Origin: Caprimulgus europaeus | Taxonomy: Eukaryota > Chordata > Aves > Caprimulgiformes > Caprimulgidae | Reading direction: 5' to 3' | Assembly (NCBI GenBank): GCA_907165065.1 | Contig: OU015525.1 | Span: 577,754-641,753 of the forward strand | Length of the DNA: 64,000 nt | In this document: in pieces, positions 9,289 through 21,000 of the stretch | How positions within the stretch are numbered: position 1 is the stretch's first letter | Layout of the letters: each line of letters starts with the position of its first letter | The notes under the pieces: model-generated | Seen by the model: the letters and a program-made list of their open reading frames with translations, nothing else | What the model was told of the DNA's origin: nothing | Database searches by the model: none | Made by a program: the position numbers and the translations under genes

Positions 9289-9951
9289 TGTCCTGGTGTG
9301 AGCTGGGACAGAGCTGGCTCCTTCCAGCGCTGGGGGTTGGGTTCAGCTGGGATTTGTCAGGAGAACATTGATCACACCCCGATGTTTGCATTTGTCACTG
9401 GAAGTTGAAGGACGTTGTGTTTTGCTGCTCTCCAAGAGCTCAGGGGTGAGGAATATTGCCATGGATCAGCTCCATGGGCACTGGGCTCTGCCAAGGGGCT
9501 GTTCCAGCTCCTGTCCCCCATGGGCAGGAGATCCATGAGGGGCTCTTCCTCTCTGGCTCTCTCTGGCTCTCGCTCGGGCTCTGGCTCTCCCGGGATTGCG
9601 GTTTCGGGTCGGGATTGTCGCTGCTCCAGGATCGTTCTCTGGGAACGGGCCGGGCTGGGTGGGTGGCTGGTGAGCAATGGCATTGGGGGTCACTCATTTG
9701 TGTATTTTATTACTATTATTCTTCTTTTAATATCAGTTTTATTTTATTTTATTTTATTTTATTTTATTTTATTTTATTTTATTTTATTTTATTTTATTTT
9801 ATTTTATTTTATTTTATTTTATTTTATTTCAGTTATTAAATGAGTCTCCTTGTCTCTGCCCCCCAATTCTCTCCCCTGTTTCTTCGGGGTGCAGTGAGCG
9901 AGCGGCTGCGTTCGGCTGCCAGCCCAGTGCTGGCCCAGTGCAACCACCACA
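9289..9951 (+). mobile_element. Solo LTR, avian ERVL-like (LTR1)
   Basis: Starts TGTCCTGGTGTGAGCTGGGA and ends CAACCACCACA. It has the family's T-rich centre, here an (ATTTT)n, then TTATTAAATGAGTCTCC and GTGAGCGAGCGGCTGCG near the end. No internal retroviral sequence is attached. Flanks CCATG and ACCTG are not a clear target duplication. Confidence 0.85.
9737..9830 (+). repeat. (ATTTT)n microsatellite inside LTR1
   Basis: About 18 near-perfect pentamers at the T-rich tract of the LTR. Confidence 0.95.
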
Positions 9952-10830
9952 ACCTGGGCTCGATGTCCCTGCCCTGCAGCAGCTCAGTGGCAGAGCTGGT
10001 CACTGTGCCAGCCCTGGAGCGGGTTCACGTGGACAGGAGATGTGAGAGGACACCATGGTCCATCAGGATACGCTGCCCTGTGACACAGCATCGTGTCCCC
10101 TCTGCTGGACCAGACCCTCACAGGTAGAGCACGACCACCCCGGTGTGGAGGGGGGGTTGAATGCTGTGATCACAACACACACACACACACACAGAGACAC
10201 AAACACCCCTCCCCACTCACACCCACACACACTCGGTGTTGGTGCCACGGGAGAAGCCCGGTAACAGCTCCAGCTCCCGCAGGGCTGACACCAGAGGAGG
10301 CACCGGCACCGGCACCGGCACCGGGGTCTTTGCCCCACAGCAGGGGGTGTCCGGGGGCTTGAAGGGCAATTCCTGGGTTTTTACCCCATCTGCATCCCAA
10401 AGAGATGACAAAAATGAAGCTTTTAAGCATAGAAAAGCCACCAGGTGCCAGAGCTTTTGTTTTATATATATTTGTATGTATAGATAGAGGATATTTATAT
10501 ATCTCGATAGAAGTGGGTTCTTCTTCTCTCATGTAAAAATTCAAAATACAGTTTTTACTATTAACAATCCAAAGTGTAAATGTACAAATTTGTTACTGCT
10601 AAGCCAAAGGAAAACAAAAACCAAAGGAACAAATAATAATAATAATAATAATAATTAATAATAAAAAAAAGAAACACACAAAGAGGAAATAAAAAGAGAA
10701 GATCAAGCTGGGCTGGGGGGGTGAGGAGGGGGGGGACACCCCGGGGCACACACGCCCACGGAGACCCTCGGGGATCCGACCGCAAGGCAGAGACCACACC
10801 GGGACCCGACCCACGGCGCCAGAGCGGCAA
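9952..10830. other. Intergenic sequence with (CA)n and (AAT)n microsatellites
   Basis: Contains (CA)n at 10172-10194, an ACCGGC hexamer run near 10300-10323, an AT-rich stretch at 10440-10520 and (AAT)n at about 10634-10670. It could include sequence just downstream of the HSF1 transcript. No gene seen. Confidence 0.5.
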
Positions 10831-10833
10831 ACG

Positions 10834-10839
10834 TTTATT
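10834..10839 (-). terminator. HSF1: HSF1 polyadenylation signal AATAAA
   Basis: TTTATT on plus reads AATAAA on minus, 557 bp beyond the stop codon. It is followed by GTGGGTCGGG and GTGTGGTCTC, a GU-rich downstream element. Confidence 0.65.
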
Positions 10840-11395
10840 TCTCCTTTAAAAACCATCGCGTCCGTTCTCTCCGGGGGGCGGGGAGGGGGGAAAAAAGAGG
10901 GGGGATGGAGGGGGAACTCCCTTCCTGACAAAAGCAACCCCGTCCTGCGCGCCCGGCCGGCGCCCCACGGCCGTTCCCCCCCCGCCCCGGGGGCCGCTGC
11001 CTTCGCCGTGGTTCCGCCGCCAGCCGGGATCTCCCGCCCGCCCACCGGCGCCGCGGCCGTGCCCGTCCCACCCTCCGCGGCGTCCCTCGGGTGATGACCA
11101 CGCCGTGGGTTACCGGGGGGGTCTCTCACACGAGCTCGGGGTCCCCCCCTCGCCCCCTCCCTCGCCGGCTGTCACACTGGAGGAGCGCTGGGTGGCTGGA
11201 GAATCGAAAGCAGATTTCAAACACCTCATTGAAGCACACACACAAATGAAACCCTCACGGTGCCGGGGGGGGAGCAAAACATGGACCAGAGGGTGGTTGA
11301 GAGCTGTCAAGGTCTGTGCAAAGCGAGGAGGCTGGCGGCTGGAGCTTCCCTTTCGTGCCTTTTCTCTTCCTCTCTTCTCACCCTTGCCCTGGGCT
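10840..11395 (-). other. HSF1: HSF1 3' UTR
   Basis: The interval between the HSF1 stop codon and the first minus-strand AATAAA. It is CpG-rich at 10,860-11,110 and contains no repeat of the CR1 or LTR families. The boundary is inferred. Confidence 0.6.
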
Positions 11396-11601
11396 TTAGG
11401 ATATGGCAGGGTCCTTGGGTTTGGATTGCTCAGTTCCTGCCAACAGGGAGATGCTGGGATCTTCTGAGTACTCGTCCCCATCTGTGAAATAGGAACCTTC
11501 CCCCAGCTCAAAAAATATCGGCAGGTCTCCGCTCCCCACGTCCACGGCGCTGGAGTCCACCAGGAAGAGGGGCTGAGCCGTGTAGTGCACCAGCTGCTTC
11601 C
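11396..11601 (-). CDS. HSF1: HSF1 exon 13 (C-terminal activation domain, stop)
   Basis: Acceptor TGTGTGCAG, then [16 protein letters not shown] through [14 protein letters not shown] to KDPAIS and TAA at 11396-11398. This matches the hydrophobic and acidic AD2 region of vertebrate HSF1. Confidence 0.97.
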
Positions 11602-14600
11602 CTGCACACAGAGACAGGGGGAGGTTGTGGGAGGGAAGAGTGAGGCAGGAGGGTCACCCAACCCAACCCAGAGGGACAAGAGTGACCAGGTTTGGTTCTT
11701 GAAACCACCATCATTGACCACGTCCTCGCTACCTGCGAGAGCAGCTCCTCGCCACTCAACTCATGGGACGTGGGCAAGACCTTCTGGGACCTCAGCAAGG
11801 AACAAGGATTTGATCTCAGCAGGGTTCCAGCCCCATCTCTGGGACACACAGTGAGGGACAGGGGATTTTCTGTGCCTCCAGTGAATGGTTTTGGGTTGGA
11901 AAGGAGCTTAAAGATCACCCAGTCCAACCCCCCTGCAGTGACAGGGACATCTCCAACCAGACCAGGTTGGTCACAGCCCTGTCCAACCTGACCTTGAATG
12001 TTTCCAGGGATGGGGCTTCCACCACCTCTCTGGGCAACCTGGGCCAGGGTCTCCCCACCCTCAGTGTCACCAATTTCTTCCTTATCCCAGAATCCCAGAC
12101 TGGTTTGGGCTGGGAGGGACCCGAAAGCTCCTCCAGTCCCAACCCCCTGCCAGCAGCAGGGACACCTTCCACCAGACCAGGTTGCTCAAAGCCTCATCCA
12201 ACCTGGCCTTGAACACTTCCAGGGAGGAGCAGCCACAGCTTCTCTGGCCAACCTGGGCCAGAGCTTGACCCCATGAGCACACTCATGGTAAAAAACCCCA
12301 CTTTTTTTGGTCTGTTTTGATGGAATTTCCCATGTTTCCATTTGTGCCACGGCCGCTTGCCCTGTCCCTGGGCACCGCTGAGGAGAGCTTGGCTCCCTCT
12401 TCTTCATCCTCTCCCACACACACCACCAAGATCTCCCTCCACACTCCCACTTTTCCAGGCTCCAGGGTCTCCTCTCCCTCAGCCAGACGTGGTTTTGGGG
12501 AGGAGAAATGATTCTGCCCCAGGCCTCGTGCTCCCCAGTCACTGAGCACCCACACGGCGCCCGGTACCTGCGTCTGCCGCGCCGCTCTCCGTCTCCGCAG
12601 GCTTCTGCTGTTCCTGGGATGTCAGGAGATCCTGAATCTGCAGGGAGAAAAGTTGGTATTTAACTAAAAATAAGAATTTCCATATTTTCTAACAGCAGCA
12701 CACAGCTCCCCGGGGCCAAAGCTGCTGCCACAGATCCTCCCCGCTACGTGCTCCTGCTCTGCAACGCTCCTTTGGGTCACAGCAGGAAGCCTTGCTGCAT
12801 CCCAGGATCTCAAACCCCAGGAAGAACCCTCAGGATGGCTTTGTCAGGAGTTATTTTATTTTATTTTAATTTATTTTTTAATTATTTAACATCTCATTGC
12901 AATTAAAGCACCCGAGAGCTGCAGGTCCCATCGAGCTGCCAGAGCGACCCGGGCTGGGGCTGAGGACACGACCCCGTTTCACAGCCCTGTCCCTGTCCCT
13001 GTCCCTCAGGCACAACTGGGCTGGAGAGGCTGAGATGTGAGTGTTAAAAGGGAGAAAAAACTTGAGAAATGGGAAAAATCACCCTGCCCACCTCAGAAAT
13101 TCTGCTCACTGCAAAGTCAGGAGGGAAGCGCTGCCAACCCGCAGAGCTGAGCTGCTAATCCCAGCCCGTGAGCCAGGTTCGGCACTGGTGGCACTGGGAG
13201 GACAGTGCCTGAGCTGGGACTCTCCTGAGGGATCACTTTCCCTCTCTGGATTTGCAGTCAAGCTCATAATCCTGGGGTGATTTATTACAGGAGCTGCTGC
13301 CGTGGAAAAGCCACCCCAGCGCGCGCGGCGATGCCTACACAGCACTTTCCTATTCCCATTAGCAACTGGCACTAATTAGAGCAGAGCACGTGGCTCTTCA
13401 GTGTCTGCTCACAACTTAGGGACCTGCAGCTCAACCTGCAGCCAGCACAGGGGCTTCTGTCCTATGAAACCCAACAAAACACCCTCCCAGCATGATACAG
13501 GAGATAAATGCACAGGTGACCTCCATCCAAACACCAGGAGCTGGAGGAGATGGGCTCCAGTTGTGGCCAGGGCAGCTGAGATGGGATGTGAGGAAGAATT
13601 TCTTTGCTGAAAGGGTTCTGAGGCATTGGAAGGGGTTGCCCAGGGCAGTGGTGGAGTCCCCATCCCTGGAGGGATTGAAGAGTCATGTAGACACAGTGCT
13701 GAGGGACATGGGTCAGTGGGGACTGGGCAGTGTTGGCTTCATGGTTGGACTCCAGGAGCTCAAAGGGCTTTTCCAACCCAGGAAAATCTGGGATTTCAGG
13801 CACCAGCTCAGATTCCTTCAGTGAATCCTGCTTCCAGATTTTCTATGGTGTAACTCTCAGCTCAACAGAATCCCAGACTGGTGGGGTTGGAAGGGACCTC
13901 TGGAGATCACCCAGTCCAACCCCCCTGCCAGAGCAGGGTCACCTTGAGCAATGACACAGAATCCCAGACTGGTTTGGGCTGGGAGGGACCTTAAAGCTCA
14001 TCCAGTCCCAACCCCCCTGCCAGCAGCAGGGACACCTTCCACCAGACCAGGTTGCTCAAAGCCTCATCCAACCTGGCCCAGAACACTTCCAGGGAGGGGG
14101 ACATGAAGTAACTCATTTCTGAATGACTCAATCTTCACTGCTCAGGTTCTTCTCCCAAACCCCACTAATCCCTGCCCAGCCCCAGAGCCTCAGGTCAGGA
14201 GGACACTTGGTTAAACATCTCATGGGGCAGGTATTTGTCTGCAGACGTGTAGAACTTCCCCTGCAGCCCTTTTTCCCTGCAAATATCCCCAGAACTGGGT
14301 TAACCCTTGGGTGTCTGCGTCACATCTGGGCAGCAGGAAGAAGTAAGAGATAGAGACAGGCTGAGGGTCTCTCGCTCACTGTATCAACTGGATCAGATCT
14401 CTTCTTGGTCTGATGTGGACCAGGCTCCCTCTCCTGCACTCATGGCACCATCCAAGCTGTTGTTTATCTTGCTTTCCCTCTCAGTTTTTTTCATGATGTT
14501 ACTCCATTTTGTGCAAATACTGATAGGTGTCTGTCCTGGTTCCACTAGGACACAGTTAATGTTCATCTCAGGAGGCAGAAGAGCTGGGGTTTGGTTTCCA

Positions 14601-15037
14601 TGTGGGATTTGTTAGAAGAAGAACGTTGATGCTGTGCTGATGTTTTGAGTTGCTGCTGGCAGTCCAAGGCCGTTGCGTTTTGCCAGTCTGCAAGTGCAAA
14701 GGACTGGGAAGGGGCAGCGCAGTCATTAGCAAACCCCAAATTGGCACTGGGCTCTGCCAAGGAGATGTTCCATCTCCTGTCCCCATGGGCAGGACATGAG
14801 CCAGGGCTGAGGGAGAGCTGGGGATTCTCTCGGGGCTGGCTCGGGCTCTGGCTCTCCCGGGGTTGCGGTTTGGGTTTGGGGACTGTCTGTGCTCCGGGAT
14901 CGCTGGCTGGGACAGGCTGGGCACCGCTCGGCGGGTGGGGAGCAGTGGCACTGGGCAGCACTCGTGTGTACATTCTATTATTATTGTTATTATTACTATT
15001 ATTACTTCTTCTTCGTCTTCTTCTTCTTCTTCTTCTT

Positions 15038-15068
<31 letters not shown>

Positions 15069-18000
15069 TTATTATTATTATTTTATCTCAATTAGTCAAT
15101 TGTTTTTATCTCAACCCAGCAGTTTTCTCACTTTTCCCCTTCCAATTCTCTCCCCTATTCCCTGGGTGAGGGGGGAGCGAGCGAGCGGCTGCGTTTGGCT
15201 GCAGCCAGAGGAGTGAAACCACCACAACATCCCCGGGCAGAGCAAGGCCAGCGCTGCAGCCCTGGAACCAGCAGGACCCAGCAGCTCTGAACTGGGACAG
15301 GGAGAAGGACCTGGCTCTGCCCCAGCCTGGAGCACTGCAGACATCAGACCAGTGGCTGCTCTGAGGGCTGGGGACTTGCTGGTTCTGAGCATCATTTCCA
15401 CCCTGCTGCTCCAAGCACCTCCTCAGTGCAGCCACGAAATGCTGTGTGGGACTAATTATCATTATTTCATGAAAAAAAATCTCTTTATCAGGCAACACTG
15501 GCTCTTCCAAAGAGGCTGTGGGTGAGGGCCCTGCTCGGTGCTCGGCAGGGATGATCCACAAGTAAATAAAAGAAGGAACAGAGCACAGCTGGGAGCTTTC
15601 CTTGGGAAAACCCCCTGACAATTTCAGGAAGTCAAAGGGAAGGTTGATGGAAACCACATGCTGCTCTCCAGGCTTCAGTGCACTTCCCCGTTCAGGGGGC
15701 AGAGCTCACATGAGAGCTGGAAGTCTCAGCACCTAATTAACCGCCCCTGAATGATGAAGTAGCTCTGCTCTCTGGACGAGCTGCTCACAGAAAGCCACAG
15801 TGTTAATTGAATTATGGCCCCCCAGAGACTCCCCCGAGCCGGCACAGGGCTCCGTGTTCCTCCTCTCTCCCACATCCCCTCCCCTTGGGCTGGGACTGGC
15901 CTGGACACTCTTCAGAGCCTGTCAGAGCCTTCCTTTAATGGCAGGGAGAGGCTGCTGCAGAGCAGCAGGACACACTTCATTCTGGCAGCTGAGTGTGCAG
16001 GGAGGGATCTTTAGCAGCTACTCACACTGGCAAGGCTGCTGTCCAGGTCGGGAAGGTTCATGTCTGTAACCGTCATGGAAGGGCTGAAGAGCTGCCAAAG
16101 GAAAGAGGGAAATTAGTGCAGGGAAAGCCAGCAACACCCAGGCCTGCTGTGGAAACCTCATCCTTGAAGCTACCGTGGTCCATCTGCCACTGCAAAGCCC
16201 CAGGGAGGTGGCAGGGTGAGAGCCAGGTGGAGCCCAGGTCCTGGGAGGAGGGGTGGGGGACAGGGGACACTCACATCTAACAGGGCGCTCGTGTCGACGC
16301 TGAAGCTGTGTGTGGTCAGCATGGTCTGAAGGTTGTCCAGGTTGGAATCGATGGTGTCCAGGTGGTCATTGAGCTCATTCCTGTGCAAGAGAAAGAGGAG
16401 TGCAGGCCATGCATGCTGAGAAGCCTCTCTCAAGTTCTGGGGCTACTATAAAGGGACTTTTATCCACCCAAGGACTGGAACCCCCCCACCACCCGAGCAG
16501 GACAGCGGGGCTGGGGCTCCTGGCTCTGCACAGACGCCAGCTCCGGCTGCCAGCGAGCTCAGGTGCTCTGCTCCAACACTGCAGCGATGCTCCTTCCCTC
16601 TCTGCACCTCCTCCTCTGCTCTGAGCCCCAGGACACGGCTGGGACTCCTCCTCCCGAGGGTGAGGCAACCCAAACAAACCAGAAACAGTGAAATTCTTAC
16701 AAACCCCAGGATTTCTGCAAGCCATCTAGGCTCCACAGTCAGGGTCTTGGTAGCCACCAACCACCGTGGCCTGGCAGTGGTCTTGGTGCAGCTGAGCCTT
16801 TCCACTAAGAAGCTTTGGACCCTTTTCCAGCCCAAATGCAGGGACCATCTCTGCTCATCACCTCCCAGTTGTGGATTCATGACAGAAAGAAAAAGGGCAA
16901 CAAACCTTCTTCCCTGCACCAACTGGCTCTGGGGGAAAAGCTTCAAGGGATCACTGCTGGCCAGAGAAAAAGTCATCTCCTGACTGGCCACGGGGAAATG
17001 TCATTTGTTCTTTGGGAGATGGTGTTTCCAGTTACAACAAAGAGAACTAAAGCTGCTTCTGTGTACCTGGAGAAACAAACCTTCCCACTGCATCCGACCT
17101 GTGCACGTCCCTGCACGGCTCCTGGCATCTCCAGGTCCACAGGGATGGGCAGGGGGAAGCAGCACCAAGCTCCTGTCACATCTCACCCTGCTGGCCAACA
17201 GCAGGTCCAGGCTGAGGACTGACAGTGGAATTCATCTCAGCTACCTGTGACATTGAAAGGTGGGACCTTCTCAAAGCCAGGCTCTGTCTACACCTGGAAA
17301 CTGGACCCTGTGCTGGGATGGATGGCACTGAGGTGGCAGCCCCACAAGCCAGGTGACAAACTCGGCCAGCTCTGATGACATGGCTCGCTGTCTCCTACAG
17401 AGCTCTGGGGACAATGGTGCAAAGACCAAAGGTTGCTTTTAACTGACTCAGAATCATCAAATCAAAGAACATTGTGAGCTGGAAGGGACCCACCAGGACC
17501 ACCCAGTCCAACTCCTGTCCCAGCACAGGACAAGCCCAACATTCACACCATGGCCCTGAGGGCCTTGGCCAAATGCTGCTGGGATCTTGTCAGCCTTGGG
17601 GCCATGAGCACCTCCCTGGGGAGCCTGTGCCAGTGCTCCACCACCCTCTGCCTCAAGAACCTCGTGGCCAACCTAGGGCTGCAAGAGAATGGTCACACAG
17701 ACAGCAGAAGGACAGCAAGGGCTGCAGAGGGGATGGTGAAATGGGGATCTGGCCTCCCATTCCCTTCTTCTCTAGTTCCATTCTGCTCCTGGGACTTATG
17801 TCCACTATTAGGAAGAAACTGTTTGGTGTGAGGGTGGTGAGACCCTGGCCCAGGTTGGCCAGAGAAGCTGTGGCTGCTCCTCCCTGGAAGTGTTCTGGGC
17901 CAGGTTGGATGAGGCTTTGAGCAACCTGGTCTAGTGGAAGGTGTCCCTGCTGCTGGCAGGGGGGTTGGCACTGGATGAGCTTGAAGGTCCCTCCCAACCC

Positions 18001-21000
18001 AAACCAGTCCCTGGTTCTATGATGCTTCAGAGTAAGAGGAGTGGATGATATAAACCTCATGGTGCCACCAAAAAGCCTGCAAGGCTCTCTGATGAGCACT
18101 CTTGGGAAGAACATTCACATTCATCAGTGGTCCAAGGTCTGACCCATGGTCCCACTGAAAATCCCCCACATTTGGCAGCAGTAGCAGGTCCAGTTTATCA
18201 CACAGTCACCAGCTCTGGCATGGCCCCAGGGTCAATCCATCATCTTCTCTGTCCTAGAAAGGCTCTTTTTGGCTACTGAAGGTGCTCATGAGGGACCAGC
18301 AGTGTAGGTCCCACACAGGGAGACCCAAGTGCTGGCAACTGAAGAGGAAGACATCTGAGGGGCACAGGCAGAGGGGGCCAAGCACGAGGCCAACGGCAAA
18401 GCTGCAGTCTCACAAGAATTAGGAAGCTCCTGCTCCTCTTGGAGGGTCTGTACCTGCTGTGGGGTTTGTCCCCCCAAGCCACCACTGCCACCAGCATCCT
18501 GCAGAGGAGCATTTCTGTGACCATCCCTGTGGGAGATTGGTCCTCCTGGAGCTGGCATGGCCACAGACTGGGTCAGCACAGGCAATTCCAGATCCCTGTC
18601 CAGCCCAGCTGCCCACAGGCCAGTGCATGTCCCATCAACCTGCCCCTCCAGAGCTTCTACGTTCTCTCATCCCACAGCAGCACCAAGAAGATGACAAAAT
18701 CAAGGCTCATTTTGTCACTGCAGCAGAAAATAAAGCTGCAAGGTCACACTGCAGCTCGGGAAGCCCTGCAGCAGAAAGGAGCATCCTGCCAGAACAACAA
18801 ATCCCCTCCTTGTGGGAATGTGCTTGGGGCCACAGCAAAGCTGGCTGCAGACACAGCCCATGGCCACGTTCCTGCCTCACCTCTCCTGGGCGTGCAGGAG
18901 GGAGCTGCAGAGCTCTGCCCCTCTTCTTTACAGCCACAACCCACAAACACCCTGCAAAGAAATGACCCAGCCAGGGTCCTGCTTTTAAAGGATTTCCAAA
19001 GTCCTCACTGCACAGCACCTGGAATGGTCTGAGGGATCTGAGGTACCTTCAGCAACCTCACAATTAGCAAAGTCCAGCAGTGTGGATGGACCAGTCCCAG
19101 CCAAGGTGGCATTAGAAACCCCACCTGTGACCAGTTGGTCCCTTCTGGGGTCAGTGTTGGGCCCCTGAGTCCCAGAAGGACCTGGAGGTGCTGGAGCGTG
19201 TCCAGAGAAGGGACCGGAGCTGGGGAAGGGTCTGGAGCACAAGTGTGCTGAGTTCAGGCTGAGGGAACTGGGGGTGCTGAGCCTGGAGAAAAGGAGGCTG
19301 AGGGGAGACCTTCTGGCTCTGTCCAAGTCCCTTGGAGGAGGGTGCAGAGAGGTGGGGGTGGGTCTGTTCCACCAAGGAGCAAGGGACAGGACAAGAGGAA
19401 ATGGGCTCCAGTTGTGGCCAGGGCAGTTGAGATGGGATGTGAGGAAGAATTTCTTTGCTGAAAGGGTTCTGAGGCATTGGAAGGGGTTGCCCAGGGCAGT
19501 GGTGGAGTCCCCATCCCTGGAGGGATTGAAGAGTCGTGTAGACACAGTGCTGAGGGACAGGGGTCAGTGGGGACTGGGCAGTGTTGGGTTCATGGTTGGA
19601 CTTGATGAGCTTAAAGGTCTTTTCCAATCCAGGCAGTTCTGGGATTCCACCCCTGAGGGGATGGAGTCCAAGCAGGGCTATGATCAGGTCACACCAAACA
19701 ATGACACTGGGATTAGACCACTAACAAACTCCAGATCTTTGGAGCAAGCCTCCCTGGTTTCTTGCAGGAGAGAAGGTGCCTCTGAATCACCCCTGTGGAT
19801 GCAGAACTGGGAAGTGGGAGCTGCTGTCTGGCTCCCAGCACTGCTGGCAGGGGACTCTCCCTGCAGGTCCTGCTCTGCTGAGCTCCATCTGGCACCAGAC
19901 GAGCTCTGCCATCGAAAAATGCTCCCAGAGCAGGAAAGAAAGAAGGACTGAGGTCCTCTGGAGCAATACAGCTCTCCTTAACTTCCCAAGTGTGTTGTGG
20001 GATGAAGCAAGAGGAACCAGTGTCTCCAGGAGAGATGAGAGCTTGCTGCACTGGGATGCAGGAGGTTGAGGGCTCTGTAAGATCTGTGCCTGTGTCCCTA
20101 AAGCCTGACAGCCCCAAAGGCACAGCCTGAGCCCTGAGTGCTGAGGAAGGAGCTCTCCATTCCCATGAGACAGGCCAAGCTCTGAAGGTGAGGAGACCAC
20201 CTCCAGCCCTGAGAGATCAACACCTTCTCTTCAAAGCTGATGCTCCAGCAAAAGGTCTTCCCAATGCCTGCAGCCCATGGAAGAGCAGGGCACGATTCCT
20301 GGGAATGGAGGAGCCAGCAGCAGGATGAGCTGCAGCATCTGCCATCCCCACAGCACCAGGGTGCATCCACTGGGGGAAGAGACAGGGAGCTCCGACACTG
20401 GAGGGAAGGGATGGCAGCCAGAGGGACCTGGGCAGGCTGGAGAGGTGGGACCATGCAAACCTCATGGAGTTCAACAAGGGCAAGGGCAAGGTCCTGCATC
20501 TGGGTTGGGACAACCCCAAGCACAAATGAGAGCAGCCCTGAGGAGAAGGACTTGGGGTGCTGGGGGAGGAGAAGCTCCACAAGAGGCGGCACCGTGCGCT
20601 GGCAGCACAGAGCCAGTAACCGTGTCCTGGGCTGCACCCAGAGCAGCGTGGGCAGCAGGGCCAGGGAGGGGATTCTGCCCCTCTGCTCCGCTCTCCTGAG
20701 ACCCCCCCTGCAGTGCTGCCTCCAGTGCTGGGGCCACCAACAGCACAAGGACATGGAGCTACTGGAGCCAGCCCAGAGGAGGCCACCAGGATGATGCCAG
20801 GGCTGGAGCAGCTCTGCTGTGAGGACAGGCTGAGAGAGTTGGGGCTGTTCAGCCTGGAGAAGAGAAGGCTCCAGGGAGACCTTCCAGTGGCCTCCCAGTG
20901 CCTGAAGGGGCTCCAGGAAGGCTGGGGAGGGACTTTGGCCAAGGGCAGGGAGTGACAGAACAAGGGGTGATGGCTTGAAAGTGGCAGAGGGGAGATGGAG

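Larger units (their letters stand above)
11602..12567 (-). other. HSF1: HSF1 intron 12
   Basis: Holds two adjacent minus-oriented CR1 tails (11884-12266); the remainder is unique-looking. Confidence 0.8.

Noticed and set aside
10688..10693. Plus-strand AATAAA downstream of LTR1.
   Set aside because: It lies in an AT-rich microsatellite-like stretch with no plus-strand coding exon upstream that it could serve.
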